Assembly: GCA_050740455.1 (NCBI GenBank)
Contig: JBOIDF010000002.1
Coordinates: 1 to 64,000, forward strand
DNA length: 64,000 nt
Reading direction: 5' to 3'
Origin: USCg-Taylor sp050740455
Lineage (GTDB): Bacteria > Pseudomonadota > Gammaproteobacteria > JACCXJ01
Shown: in pieces, positions 45,103 to 54,709 of the stretch
Layout: every line of letters begins with the position of its first letter
Position numbering within the stretch: the first letter of the stretch is position 1
The notes under the pieces: model-generated
What the model saw: only the letters and a program-made list of their open reading frames with translations
Databases searched by the model: none
Told to the model about the DNA's origin: nothing
Program-made: the position numbers and the translations under genes

Positions 45103-46160
45103 CAGATCACCCCGCGCTGCATCTGTTCGCGTTCGATGGCCTCGAACAAGGCCTGAAAGTTGCCCTCGCCGAAGCCTTCGTTACCCTTGCGCTGTATAAC
45201 CTCGAAGAAGATGGGGCCGATCACGGTCTCGGTGAAGATCTGCAACAATAAACCGTGCTCCTGTTGACGGGTCGCGCCGTCGATGAGGATGCGATCGCGC
45301 CGCAAGCGATCGAGATCCTCGCCGTGCCCGGGCACACGCCTTTCGACGGCGTCGTAGTACGCCTCCGGCACGTCCAGGAACTTTACGCCGCGCTCGCGCA
45401 AGGACTCGACGGTGGTATAAATATCATGGGTGGCGAGCGCGATGTGTTGGATGCCCTCACCGCCATAAGCCCGGAGGTATTCCTGGATCTGCGAATGACG
45501 ATCCGAGGGCTCGTTGATGGGGATGCGGATCTTCCCGCCGGGGCTCGCCATCGCACGTGATTTCAGTCCCGTCTTTTGCCCCTGGATATCGAAATAGCGG
45601 ATCTCGCTGAAATCGAAAAGCCGCTCGTAGAAGCTCGCCCACTCGTCCATCCGGCCCTTGCGTACGTTGTGCGTCAGATGGTCGACATAGGTTAAACCCA
45701 CGCCGTCAATGCGTGCCGGTGTACCCGTGAGCGGCAGGAAATCGACGTCGTAGATCGAGCGTTCCCCGTAGCGATCGACGAGATAGATGAGGCTCCGGCC
45801 GATGCCTTGGATCGCGGGGATATTGAGCTCCATCGGGCCCACCGGACCGCGATAGGGCTTGGCGCCGAGCCCGAGCGCCCGCTTATACGCCGAAGCCGAG
45901 TCTTGCACGCGCATGGCGAAGGCGCACACCGAAGCGCCATGCTTGCGGGCGAAGGCCTGGGCGAAACTGTTCGGCTCATGATTGATAATGAAATTGATAT
46001 CGCCCTGGCGATAGAGCGTCACGTGTTTCGAGCGATGCCGCGCCACGGCGGCGAACCCGAGCGTCACGAACAATCGTTCCAACGCTTGGGTGTCGGGCGC
46101 GGTGTATTCGACGAATTCTATACCGGCGGCCGCCATCGGATCATCCGGGGGAGTCTGCAT
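45102..46160 (-). CDS. hpd: 4-hydroxyphenylpyruvate dioxygenase
   Basis: A 352-residue VOC-fold iron dioxygenase turning 4-hydroxyphenylpyruvate into homogentisate. The three iron ligands are in VDHLTHNV (His), GIQHIALATHDI (His) and FFEVIQRKG (Glu). ATG 46160 is favoured over a longer frame to 46352 without family similarity. It heads the operon hpd-hmgA-fahA-maiA. Confidence 0.93.
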   Translation of the reverse strand: MQTPPDDPMAAAGIEFVEYTAPDTQALERLFVTLGFAAVARHRSKHVTLYRQGDINFIINHEPNSFAQAFARKHGASVCAFAMRVQDSASAYKRALGLGAKPYRGPVGPMELNIPAIQGIGRSLIYLVDRYGERSIYDVDFLPLTGTPARIDGVGLTYVDHLTHNVRKGRMDEWASFYERLFDFSEIRYFDIQGQKTGLKSRAMASPGGKIRIPINEPSDRHSQIQEYLRAYGGEGIQHIALATHDIYTTVESLRERGVKFLDVPEAYYDAVERRVPGHGEDLDRLRRDRILIDGATRQQEHGLLLQIFTETVIGPIFFEVIQRKGNEGFGEGNFQALFEAIEREQMQRGVI

Positions 46161-46264
46161 ACTGCGCCTCTTTAGCAAACATGGGCCGTGTCGGGATCTT
46201 TGACTGGCCCTGGGAGTAAAGATTCCGAGCCGTGAGAGCGCACCTCCTGCAGCCCTCGTGCAGC

Positions 46265-46270
46265 TATAAT
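46265..46270 (+). promoter_or_regulatory. Candidate -10 box of the pdhA operon
   Basis: A consensus TATAAT in the 223-bp region between hpd and pdhA, about 115 bp before pdhA. No good -35 hexamer stands at the usual distance. Confidence 0.3.
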
Positions 46271-46383
46271 AGTAAACGGAACCTTCGCGCTTTGCAGCGA
46301 TCGAAGCGAATGTAAGAGTCGCACCGCGTTCCGCGGCATAAAAACACTGCACTCAATTAGCCCCCGGGCAAGAGGAGGCGCTA

Positions 46384-47451
46384 GTGAAAGACGTCGCTAG
46401 CTTCCGTATTCACTATACACAGTTTCTGGATCCTGCCGGCGCCCCCGCTGGATCTTTACCTGATTTCGCCCGCGAACCCGCCGTGCTCATCGATCTCTAT
46501 CGCGGCATGGTGGCCGCGCGTCAGTTCGATAAAAAGGCGATCGCGATGCAACGCACCGGGCAACTCGGCACCTATGCCTCGTGCCTAGGGCAGGAGGCGA
46601 TCGGCGCAGGTGTCGGACATGCCATGCAACCCGAAGATGTGTTGTTGCCCTCCTACCGGGATCAGGCCGCGCAATTTCCGCGCGGCGTGCGCATGGCTGA
46701 TATCCTGCTCTATTGGGGCGGCGATGAGCGCGGCATGGACTATGCCCGCTGCCGGGAAGATTTTCCTATCTGCGTCCCGGTGGCGAGTCAATGCTGCCAT
46801 GCGGTAGGCGTGGCCTATGCGTTCAAATATCGCGACGAGGCGCGCGCGGCCGTGTGCATCGTCGGCGACGGCGGGACCTCCAAGGGGGATTTCTACGAGG
46901 CTCTCAACGCCGCGGGGATTTGGCGCTTGCCGGTGGTGTTCGTGATCAACAATAACCAATGGGCCATCTCTGTCCCGCGCGCCGCGCAAACCGCGGCCGA
47001 GACCCTCGCGCAGAAGGCGATCGCGGGGGGGGTTGCGGGCGAGCAGGTCGATGGGAACGACGTGATCGCCGTGCGTTATGCCGTCGATCGGGCGCTGGAA
47101 AAGGCTCGCCGCGGGAACGGGCCCAGTCTCATCGAAGCGTTGAGCTATCGTATGGGCGACCATACGACCGCGGACAATGCCAGCCGCTACCGCTTGGCCG
47201 AGGAGGTCGAGCGCTACGGGCGGGCCGATCCGATCGCTCGTCTGCGCGCCTATCTCCTGCGCGCCGGCCACTGGCGGGAGGAAGACGACGCGCGGCTCGA
47301 ACGGAGCGTCGCGGCCGAGGTAGAGCAAGCGGTGCGCGATTACACCGCGATGCCTGTACCGAGCCCGGAGACCATGTTCGCGCATCTCTACGCGGCCTTG
47401 CCGCGCGCCTATCGCGTGCAGCGGGAGACGGCCGGTTGCGCCGGTAAATAG
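46384..47451 (+). CDS. pdhA: Pyruvate dehydrogenase E1 component, alpha subunit
   Basis: 355 residues, thiamine diphosphate-binding half of a two-subunit 2-oxo acid dehydrogenase E1. The ThDP motif GDGGTSKGDFYEALNAAGIW is followed by VFVINNNQWAIS. GTG 46384 stands after AGAGGAGG. The E1 beta gene follows after 6 bp, but no E2 or E3 gene is in the window. Branched-chain oxo acid dehydrogenase is an alternative; the family name rests on overall similarity. Confidence 0.85.
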   Translation: MKDVASFRIHYTQFLDPAGAPAGSLPDFAREPAVLIDLYRGMVAARQFDKKAIAMQRTGQLGTYASCLGQEAIGAGVGHAMQPEDVLLPSYRDQAAQFPRGVRMADILLYWGGDERGMDYARCREDFPICVPVASQCCHAVGVAYAFKYRDEARAAVCIVGDGGTSKGDFYEALNAAGIWRLPVVFVINNNQWAISVPRAAQTAAETLAQKAIAGGVAGEQVDGNDVIAVRYAVDRALEKARRGNGPSLIEALSYRMGDHTTADNASRYRLAEEVERYGRADPIARLRAYLLRAGHWREEDDARLERSVAAEVEQAVRDYTAMPVPSPETMFAHLYAALPRAYRVQRETAGCAGK

Positions 47452-47457
47452 TGCGCC

Positions 47458-48438
47458 ATGCCCGAGCTAACACTCGTTGAAGCAGTCAATCTGGCGCTCG
47501 CCTATGAGCTGCAAGCGGACCCGAATGTCGTCGTCTTGGGCGAAGATGTCGGCGTCAACGGGGGCGTGTTCCGCGCCACGCTCGGTTTGCAAGAGCGTTT
47601 CGGCAAGGTGCGGGTGGTGGATACCCCGTTGTCGGAGGCTCTGATCGCGGGCATGGCGATCGGCATGGCGGCGCAGGGTCTCAGACCCGTCGCCGAAATC
47701 CAATTCTCGGGGTTTATTTACCCCTGTCTCGACCAGATCCTGAACCATGCCACGCGCTTGCGCACCCGCACCCGCGGGCGCCTAAGCTGCCCGTTGGTCC
47801 TGCGCGCACCGAACGGCGGCGGGATCCACGCCCCGGAGCACCATTCCGAGAGCGTGGAAGCCCTGTTCGCGCCTATCCCGGGCCTGCGCGTCGTCGTGCC
47901 TTCCTCGCCGGCGCGCGCCTACGGGCTGCTGCTCGCCGCGATCCGCGATCCGGACCCGGTGATCTTTCTCGAACCCCCGCGCCTGTATCGCCTGTACCGC
48001 CAAGAGGTGGTGGACGACGGTGCGGCCTTGCCGTTCGACGTGTGTTATCTATTGCGCGAGGGCACGGACATCACGCTGGTGTCCTGGGGCGCGCTCATCC
48101 AGGAGACGCTGCAGGCCGCCGAGGCCCTCGCCCAGGAAGGCGTCGCGGCCGAAGTGATCGATGTCGCGACCTTGAAACCGCTCGACATCGCAACCATCCT
48201 CGAATCGGTCGCCAAGACCGGGCGTTGCGTCATCGTGCAGGAAGCGGCGCGCACCTGCGGGGTGGGCGCGGAGATCGCCGCGCAACTCGCCGAACGGGGA
48301 TTGTTGTCCTTGCAGGCGCCGATCGAACGGGTGGCCGGCTACGACTGCATCATGCCGCTTTACCGGCTGGAGTCCCATTACCTGCCGGATACCGAGCGCA
48401 TCTTACAAGCCGCGCGCCGGAGCTTAGCGTTTGCTTAA
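47458..48438 (+). CDS. pdhB: Pyruvate dehydrogenase E1 component, beta subunit
   Basis: 326 residues, transketolase-like pyrimidine-binding half: LGEDVGVNGGVFRATLGL, DTPLSEALIAGMAIGMAAQG, QFSGFIYPCLDQILNHA, and the C-terminal GRCVIVQEAARTCGVGAEIA. It works with pdhA 6 bp upstream to form the E1 tetramer. Confidence 0.87.
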   Translation: MPELTLVEAVNLALAYELQADPNVVVLGEDVGVNGGVFRATLGLQERFGKVRVVDTPLSEALIAGMAIGMAAQGLRPVAEIQFSGFIYPCLDQILNHATRLRTRTRGRLSCPLVLRAPNGGGIHAPEHHSESVEALFAPIPGLRVVVPSSPARAYGLLLAAIRDPDPVIFLEPPRLYRLYRQEVVDDGAALPFDVCYLLREGTDITLVSWGALIQETLQAAEALAQEGVAAEVIDVATLKPLDIATILESVAKTGRCVIVQEAARTCGVGAEIAAQLAERGLLSLQAPIERVAGYDCIMPLYRLESHYLPDTERILQAARRSLAFA

Positions 48439-48528
48439 AAAAGCGGGCCTTGGCCTCTACTACCAGGAATAGACTTTTAGACTTGTAATAAGACCCGCGA
48501 ATGCCGGACAATCGGATCTTCGAGCGAC

Positions 48529-48557
48529 AGCCCGGTTTCGTCCGGGCTTTGCTTTTT
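48529..48557 (+). terminator. Rho-independent terminator after pdhAB
   Basis: A perfect 7-bp stem, AGCCCGG (48529-48535) and CCGGGCT (48542-48548), with loop TTTCGT, followed by TTGCTTTTT. It lies 90 bp after pdhB and 30 bp before argD. Confidence 0.8.
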
Positions 48558-48586
48558 ACGTAAGTGAGTTGGGGAAAAGATACCGG

Positions 48587-49753
48587 ATGGAAAAACCGCT
48601 CATGCCGAGCTATCGGCGCCTGAGTGTCGCGTTCGTGCGCGGTCAAGGAGCATGGCTTTGGGATGACCAGGAGCGCCGCTATTTGGACGCCGTGAGCGGG
48701 ATCGCGGTCTGCGGGCTTGGCCATGCCCACCCGGCCGTCGCGCAGGCCGTGGCCGAGCAGTCGGCGGCGCTCCTGCATACCTCGAACCTGTACCGCGTGC
48801 CCCTGCAGGAGAGCCTCGGCGCGCGCCTGACGCAATTATCGGGGATGGATAACGCGTTTTTTTGTAACTCCGGCGCGGAAGCCAACGAAGCGGCCATCAA
48901 GATCGCGCGGCTCTTCGGGCACGAGCGGGGGATCGACCTGCCCGCGGTCGTGGTCATGGAAGGCGCGTTTCACGGGCGGACCTTGGCGACCCTCAGCGCC
49001 ACCGCCAATCGCAAAGTGCAGCGCGGATTCGAACCCCTGGTGCAAGGGTTCGTGCGCGTGCCTTATGACGATCCCGAGGCGCTCGGGCAGGCCGCATCCC
49101 AGCGCCGCAATATCGTCGCCGTGCTGCTGGAACCCCTCCAGGGCGAAGCCGGCGTCCTGGTGCCGGCTCCCGGGTATTTGACCGAGGTGCGCCGGCTTTG
49201 CGACCGGCACGGCTGGCTGATGATGCTCGACGAGGTACAGACCGGTCTCGGGCGCACCGGGGCATGGTTTGCGTATCAGCACGAAGGTATCACCCCGGAT
49301 GTGCTGACGCTCGCCAAGAGCTTGGGCAACGGCGTGCCGATCGGCGCCTGCCTGGCGCGCGGTCAGGCCGCGGAGTCGATCCAACCGGGGATGCACGCCG
49401 CGACCTTTGGCGGCAATCCGCTCGCCTGCCGGGCGGCGCTCGCGGTTCTTGCCACGCTGGAGCAAGCCGGCCTCGTTAAGCGCGCGGCGCAGCTTGGGCA
49501 GCGCATCCTGGATGGCTTACGAGATGTCCTTCACGGTTGTGGCCACATTAAGGATATTCGCGGGAAGGGACTCATGATCGGCATCGAGCTGACACGGCCA
49601 TGCGGCGAGTTGGTGGACCGAGCCTTAAACGAAGGGTTGCTGATCAATGTCACGGCCGATACGGTGGTGCGCCTCCTGCCGCCCCTCGTGATGAGCGACC
49701 TGGAGGCAGCCGAGCTCGTGCACAAGCTCGGCACATTGATTAAGGGATTCTAG
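48587..49753 (+). CDS. argD: Acetylornithine aminotransferase
   Basis: A 388-residue class III PLP aminotransferase of arginine synthesis (also succinyldiaminopimelate in lysine synthesis). PLP-binding: FCNSGAEANEAAIKIAR, GAFHGRTLATLSATAN, LDEVQTGLGRTG and the Schiff-base lysine in LTLAKSLGNGVPIG. ATG 48587 follows GGGGAAAAG; TTG 48569 and ATG 48602 are alternatives. argF follows after 9 bp. Confidence 0.93.
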   Translation: MEKPLMPSYRRLSVAFVRGQGAWLWDDQERRYLDAVSGIAVCGLGHAHPAVAQAVAEQSAALLHTSNLYRVPLQESLGARLTQLSGMDNAFFCNSGAEANEAAIKIARLFGHERGIDLPAVVVMEGAFHGRTLATLSATANRKVQRGFEPLVQGFVRVPYDDPEALGQAASQRRNIVAVLLEPLQGEAGVLVPAPGYLTEVRRLCDRHGWLMMLDEVQTGLGRTGAWFAYQHEGITPDVLTLAKSLGNGVPIGACLARGQAAESIQPGMHAATFGGNPLACRAALAVLATLEQAGLVKRAAQLGQRILDGLRDVLHGCGHIKDIRGKGLMIGIELTRPCGELVDRALNEGLLINVTADTVVRLLPPLVMSDLEAAELVHKLGTLIKGF

Positions 49754-49762
49754 CAGCTAGGC

Positions 49763-50674
49763 GTGAGTGTGCGCAGGCCACGGCATTTCTTAAGCTTGGC
49801 GGACCTCACGCCGGCCGAGCTCTCGCGCCTCATCGAACGCGGCATCGAATTGAAAGCGATGCGCCGCGCGCGGGAGACCCATGAACCGCTCAAGAGCCGC
49901 GTGCTCGCGATGGTTTACGAGAAGTCCTCGACGCGCACACGTGTCTCCTTCGAGACCGCCATGATCCAGCTCGGGGGCGCGGCCATCTTTTTAGCCGCGC
50001 AGGACACGCAACTCGGGCGCGGGGAGCCGGTCGAGGACATGGCGCGGGTGTTATCGCGGATGGTGGACGCGATCATGGTCCGGACCTTCGATCACGATAA
50101 ACTCCTGCGCTTGGCGGCGTATTCGGAAGTGCCGGTGATTAACGGTTTGACCGATCGCCATCATCCCTGCCAACTGTTGGCGGATATCCAAACCTTCGTC
50201 GAGCACCGCGGTTGCATTGCAGGTAGAACCGTCGCCTGGATCGGCGACGGCAACAATATGTGCCACAGCTATATCGAGGCTGCCGGGCTGTATGGATTTA
50301 CGCTCCGGATCGCTTGTCCGCCCGGCTACTGGCCGCGGGAAGAAATTGGGGACGCGATAGCGAGCGTAGTGCGCCGCTGCGATCGGCCGCAAGAGGCGGT
50401 TCGCGGCGCGGATCTGGTGGTCACCGATGTCTGGGCCAGCATGGGTCAAGAACAAGAAAGCCACGCGCGGCGCGAGGTTTTTAGGCGCTTTCAGGTGGAT
50501 GAGAATTTGCTGTCGCTCGCAAAACCGGACGCCCTTTTCATGCACTGCCTGCCCGCGCACCGCGGCGAGGAAGTCAGCGCCGGAGTGATCGATGGCCCGC
50601 GCAGCGTGGTCTGGGATGAGGCCGAGAACCGTTTGCACGCGCAGAAGGCGTTGCTCGAATTTTTGCTGGACTAG
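49763..50674 (+). CDS. argF: Ornithine carbamoyltransferase
   Basis: 303 residues. It makes citrulline from ornithine and carbamoyl phosphate. Diagnostic motifs: EKSSTRTRVSFE, DRHHPCQLLADIQT and MHCLPAHRGEEVS. GTG 49763 is the start. It is in operon with argD. Confidence 0.95.
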   Translation: MSVRRPRHFLSLADLTPAELSRLIERGIELKAMRRARETHEPLKSRVLAMVYEKSSTRTRVSFETAMIQLGGAAIFLAAQDTQLGRGEPVEDMARVLSRMVDAIMVRTFDHDKLLRLAAYSEVPVINGLTDRHHPCQLLADIQTFVEHRGCIAGRTVAWIGDGNNMCHSYIEAAGLYGFTLRIACPPGYWPREEIGDAIASVVRRCDRPQEAVRGADLVVTDVWASMGQEQESHARREVFRRFQVDENLLSLAKPDALFMHCLPAHRGEEVSAGVIDGPRSVVWDEAENRLHAQKALLEFLLD

Positions 50675-50725
50675 CGCATCCCGCGCCGAGTCAACCCGCG
50701 GTCGGCTTGAGGATCTAAAAACCCG

Positions 50726-51487
50726 GTGTTGTTCTTATTAAGCAACGATGACGGCTATCAGGCGCCGGGGATCGCTTGCCTTGCCCAAGCGCTTACGGCG
50801 CTCGGAGAGGTAATCGTGGTTGCGCCGGATCGCAATCGCAGCGGCGCAAGTAACTCCTTGACTCTCGAAAAACCGCTTCGGGCCGGGCGCGCCGAGAACG
50901 GTTTCATCTATGTTGACGGCACCCCTACGGATTGCGTGCACCTTGCCATCACCGGCTTGCTCGAGCGCGTACCCGACATGGTGTTAGGCGGGATCAACGC
51001 CGGGGCCAATCTCGGAGATGATGTACTCTATTCCGGCACCGTCGCCGTGGCGATCGAGGGGCGTTTCCTCGGGTCGCCGGCGATGGCGGTTTCCCTGGCC
51101 TCTAGCCAAGCGGTGCATTACGAAACCGCCGCCCGGATGGCGAGCTTACTGGTCAAAGAGATCGGGCACCGGCCCTTGCCGGCGGATACGATCTTGAACA
51201 TCAATGTCCCGGACCGTCCGTGGAACGAGCTTCGGGGATTGGCGGCCACCCGTCTTGGCCGACGGCATAAATCGGAACCGATGGTGCAGGCGCTGGACCC
51301 GCGTGGGCGGCCGATTTATTGGGTGGGACCGCCCGGTCCGGAGGAGGATGCGGGGGTGGGAACCGATTTTCATGCCGTCAGGAGCGGGTCTGTATCGATT
51401 ACCCCGCTGCAAGTCGATATGACCCATTACCGGGCCTTGGATACGGTGTCGCGATGGCTCGAGGCCTTGCGCGTGCATGAAGGCTGA
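50726..51487 (+). CDS. surE: 5'/3'-nucleotidase SurE
   Basis: A 253-residue survival protein SurE, a metal-dependent phosphatase of nucleoside monophosphates and polyphosphate. The N-terminus LLSNDDGYQAPGI gives the metal site (Asp-Asp), with VAPDRNRSGASNSLTL and GINAGANLGDDVLYSGTVAA-like downstream. GTG 50726 starts it. First gene of the conserved surE-pcm-nlpD-rpoS block. Confidence 0.95.
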   Translation: MLFLLSNDDGYQAPGIACLAQALTALGEVIVVAPDRNRSGASNSLTLEKPLRAGRAENGFIYVDGTPTDCVHLAITGLLERVPDMVLGGINAGANLGDDVLYSGTVAVAIEGRFLGSPAMAVSLASSQAVHYETAARMASLLVKEIGHRPLPADTILNINVPDRPWNELRGLAATRLGRRHKSEPMVQALDPRGRPIYWVGPPGPEEDAGVGTDFHAVRSGSVSITPLQVDMTHYRALDTVSRWLEALRVHEG

Positions 51488-52136
51488 TCACCGCGGCATC
51501 GGTTTAACCTCCCAGCGCGCCCGCGATCGCTTGACACAAGAGCTGCGGGAGATGGGGATCGGATCACGCGAAGTGCTGGACGCCATGCGCACGGTACCGC
51601 GGCATCTTTTTGTCGACGAGGCGCTCGCAGGCCGCGCGTACGAGAATACGGCCTTGCCCATCGGTCACAGTCAGACCATTTCGCAACCCTACATCGTGGC
51701 GCGTATGACCGAGGCCTTGTTTGTGAGCGGCGCGATGGATAAGGTTTTGGAAATCGGGGCCGGCACCGGGTACCAGTCCGCGGTCCTGGCTCAATTCGCC
51801 AAATCGGTTCATAGCATCGAGCGCATCGGCGCGCTGGCGGCGCGGTTGCGGGAGCGTTTGGCGGCTTTGCATTATCGTACCGTCCGCGTCAAACACGGAG
51901 ACGGCCGTACCGGCTGGCTGGATCACGCGCCCTATGATGCCATCCTGATCGCCGCCGCCGTCGACAGCGTCCCCCCGACGCTACTGGAGCAGCTTGCCAT
52001 CGGCGGCCGCATCGTCGCGCCGGTGGGCGAGAGCGGCTCGCAGTGGCTGGTTTTGGTGACGCGCTATCCCGAACACTTCGAGGAAAAGCCCCTCGAGGAG
52101 GTGCGGTTCGTGCCGCTCATCGCAGGACTGGGCTAG
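51477..52136 (+). CDS. pcm: Protein-L-isoaspartate O-methyltransferase
   Basis: 219 residues. It methylates isoaspartyl residues to start their repair. Motifs: RHLFVDEALAGRAYENTALP, GHSQTISQPYIVARMTE and the SAM site VLEIGAGTGYQSAVLA. Its start overlaps the surE end by 11 bp. Confidence 0.95.
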   Translation: MKADHRGIGLTSQRARDRLTQELREMGIGSREVLDAMRTVPRHLFVDEALAGRAYENTALPIGHSQTISQPYIVARMTEALFVSGAMDKVLEIGAGTGYQSAVLAQFAKSVHSIERIGALAARLRERLAALHYRTVRVKHGDGRTGWLDHAPYDAILIAAAVDSVPPTLLEQLAIGGRIVAPVGESGSQWLVLVTRYPEHFEEKPLEEVRFVPLIAGLG

Positions 52137-52143
52137 GACGACG

Positions 52144-52926
52144 ATGCCCGTGCGGCTGGATGCGCAACTCATAGCGATCCTGGTGGCTGTGAGCCAGCTC
52201 GCCGGCTGCGGAACGACGGCGAAGGCCCCGGTCGTGAGTGCCCAGACGGGCGCCGATCACATGGCGCGCGCGCGCGCGAACAACGCCGGCGTTGGAGCGC
52301 GCCAGCACGTGGTGGCGCCCGGAGACACCCTCCATGCGATTGCGTGGCGTTACCGGCTCGATTACCGGGAGATTGCCCGCTGGAACCGGATCAAAGCCCC
52401 ATTCATCATCTACCCCGGCCAGCGTTTAGCTTTGCATCAGACGCAAGGTTCGGGAACCGCTCCCAGGCCAGCGCCGAGGCCCGAGGTCCGGGCGAGCGCG
52501 CCTCGGGCCGAAATAAGCTCCCCGACCCGCGGGCAGGCGCCGCCGCCCCCCGGATCGATTCAATGGCAATGGCCGGCGCGGGGCAAGCCGTTGCCGGCCA
52601 ATACCGCGTCGAGCCGGCAAGGACTGGATCTCTTAGGGCAACCTGGACAGCCCATTTGGGCGGCGGCCGCGGGTGAAGTGGTCTATAGCGGCGATGGACT
52701 TGTCGGCTACGGAAAGCTTATCATCATACGGCACGATGACGTGTATCTCAGCGCCTATGCTCACAACCGCCGTCTATTGGTCCAGGAAGGTCATCGGGTC
52801 GCCCGCGGACAGCAAATCGCGGAGATGGGGAATAGCGGAAGCAGGCAGGTCAAGCTGTATTTCGAGATCAGGCGCAACGGGCGGCCCGTACCGCCCTTGC
52901 GCTACCTACCGAAGGCACCGATCTAG
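52144..52926 (+). CDS. nlpD: NlpD-like LysM/LytM lipoprotein
   Basis: 260 residues. Lipoprotein signal ending QLAGC, then a LysM domain (VVAPGDTLHAIAWRYRLDY, 55-98), a proline-rich linker and a LytM (M23) domain (160-255). The catalytic zinc residues are lost: SRQGLDL replaces the HxxxD motif and VKLYFEIR replaces the HxH motif. This is typical of NlpD, which activates the amidase AmiC rather than cleaving peptidoglycan. Located just before rpoS, as in many gammaproteobacteria. Confidence 0.9.
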   Translation: MPVRLDAQLIAILVAVSQLAGCGTTAKAPVVSAQTGADHMARARANNAGVGARQHVVAPGDTLHAIAWRYRLDYREIARWNRIKAPFIIYPGQRLALHQTQGSGTAPRPAPRPEVRASAPRAEISSPTRGQAPPPPGSIQWQWPARGKPLPANTASSRQGLDLLGQPGQPIWAAAAGEVVYSGDGLVGYGKLIIIRHDDVYLSAYAHNRRLLVQEGHRVARGQQIAEMGNSGSRQVKLYFEIRRNGRPVPPLRYLPKAPI

Positions 52927-52985
52927 CGATTGTTCAGGGCTACGCGGGCCGGCGGGCACGGGGACTTTTTTTAAGCCGTAGCGCT

Positions 52986-53966
52986 ATGGGCAAGATCACC
53001 CATCTCGACACTGACTCGGGCGAGGCGGAGGTGGATATGCTCGCCGAAGACGGCGAGGAGAGGATCGAGGACAAGCAGACGGCCAGCTTGGGTGTAGCGG
53101 CAGGACATCCCGCCGAGATCTCGGAAGCCGAGATCGACGCTACCCGCTTGTATTTATGCGAGATTGGATACTCGCCGCTGCTGACGGCCGAGGAAGAGGT
53201 CCGGCTCGCGCGCGCCGCGCGCCAAGGCGACAAGGGCAGCCGCAAGCGCATGATCGAGAGTAATCTGCGCTTGGTGGTCAAGATCGCGCGCCGATATTTA
53301 AATCGCGGCTTGGCCTTGCTGGACCTCATCGAGGAAGGCAATCTCGGTTTAATGCGCGCGGTAGAGAAGTTCGATCCGGAAAAAGGGTTTCGCTTCTCAA
53401 CCTATGCCACCTGGTGGATCCGGCAGACCATAGAACGCGCCTTGATGAATCAGACACGGACCATCCGCCTCCCGATCCACGTGGTCAAGGAAATCAACCT
53501 GTATATGCGCGCGGTCCGGCAGTTGGCCCAGAGCTTGGATCGCGAGCCGACCGTCGAAGACGTCGCGCAGCTCCTGGATCGGCCGATTGCGGTCGTGCAA
53601 GAGGTCGCCGGTTTAATCGAGCGCGTCAGCTCGGCGGATGCACCGGCGGAGCGCGATTCCTCGCGGACGCTGATCGAGACCATCCCGGATGAACACAATA
53701 TCGACCCCTCCTTGTTGCTGCAAGACAGCGATATGCACCGGCATCTCGAGGTGTGGCTCTCGCACTTGAATGAAAAGCAGCGCGCCGTGGTGGAGCGCCG
53801 CTTCGGCCTCGGGGGAAGGGAGATCGCCACCTTGGAGCAGGTAGGTTACGAGATCGGCGTAACCCGGGAGCGGGTGCGCCAGATCCAATTAGAGGCCTTG
53901 CGAAAATTGCGTCACGTGCTGGAGGGCGATGGCTACTCGGTGGATACGCTTTCCCTCGGGCCATGA
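52986..53966 (+). CDS. rpoS: RNA polymerase sigma factor RpoS
   Basis: A 326-residue stationary-phase sigma-70 factor. Region 1.2 is DATRLYLCEIGYSPLLTAEE. Region 2 holds NLRLVVKIARRYLNRGLALL, DLIEEGNLGLMRAVEKFDPE and FSTYATWWIRQTIERALMNQ. Region 3 has IRLPIHVVKEIN, and region 4 VTRERVRQIQLEALRKLRH. Its promoter often lies inside nlpD in relatives; the 59-bp spacer here holds a poly-T run, GACTTTTTTT. Confidence 0.95.
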   Translation: MGKITHLDTDSGEAEVDMLAEDGEERIEDKQTASLGVAAGHPAEISEAEIDATRLYLCEIGYSPLLTAEEEVRLARAARQGDKGSRKRMIESNLRLVVKIARRYLNRGLALLDLIEEGNLGLMRAVEKFDPEKGFRFSTYATWWIRQTIERALMNQTRTIRLPIHVVKEINLYMRAVRQLAQSLDREPTVEDVAQLLDRPIAVVQEVAGLIERVSSADAPAERDSSRTLIETIPDEHNIDPSLLLQDSDMHRHLEVWLSHLNEKQRAVVERRFGLGGREIATLEQVGYEIGVTRERVRQIQLEALRKLRHVLEGDGYSVDTLSLGP

Positions 53967-53976
53967 GGCGCCCGGC

Positions 53977-54684
53977 TCAAGCTTCCGCCGCGGCCGCGTA
54001 ACGCAAGACCAACCGGAACGGAAACAGGCGTTCCACGGTCCACCCCGGGGGCGCAATCTCGGCCAGCTCTCGACGCGTATAGCTGCGCTTGATCGAGATT
54101 AAGCCATCGTGCCGGATATAGGAATCGCGAAAAGCGATGGCGCTCAGGAACGCAAAACCGAGATAGGCGAGATCGCTGCGTCGCAAGTCAACAAACAAGA
54201 CTTCCCGGGCGCAAAGCGCGACCGCGCTTGCGAGCATTGCCGGCAACGCGGCGGTATCGAGGTGGTGTACTAAGTGATTCGAGAACACGAAATCATAGCG
54301 TTCCTGCTCTGCGCGGAGCTCGCTCACGTCGGCCACCCGGAATGTGACGCCCTCGGGCCAATCGAGGGTTTGCACGTATCGGTACGCGCGCGCGTCGATG
54401 TCGATGCCCGTGATCGTGAGCCGCAAGCCATCGGCACAGGCCCAGCGGTGGAGGGCGCGGGCGATGTCACCGCCGCCGAAACCGATATCGAGTAGGCTGT
54501 AGCTGTGCTCGCGGATACGCATCGCCGGCCGGATCCAGCGCTTATATACGGAACGAATTCTGGATAGGGCGGCGTTGACCGCCTTAAACTGCCGATAGGT
54601 GCGGTAGAGCCGCTCACGATCGCACCGGGGATCGTCCATAATCTCGGTGGTCCGCGTGTCCCGCTGCGAGAGCAAGCACGGCAT
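53977..54684 (-). CDS. Class I SAM-dependent methyltransferase
   Basis: A 235-residue methyltransferase with the SAM site LLDIGFGGGDIARAL, the ITGIDIDARAYRYV acidic strand and SNHLVHHLD. MDDPRCDRERLYRTYRQFKA near the start resembles methyltransferases found with polyketide or lipid genes, but no such partner is here. ATG 54684 was chosen for MPCLLSQRDT; it is read 25 bp after the TPR-like gene. Confidence 0.75.
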   Translation of the reverse strand: MPCLLSQRDTRTTEIMDDPRCDRERLYRTYRQFKAVNAALSRIRSVYKRWIRPAMRIREHSYSLLDIGFGGGDIARALHRWACADGLRLTITGIDIDARAYRYVQTLDWPEGVTFRVADVSELRAEQERYDFVFSNHLVHHLDTAALPAMLASAVALCAREVLFVDLRRSDLAYLGFAFLSAIAFRDSYIRHDGLISIKRSYTRRELAEIAPPGWTVERLFPFRLVLRYAAAAEA

Positions 54685-54709
54685 GGTGGGTACAAGCAGC
54701 GCGCGACAA

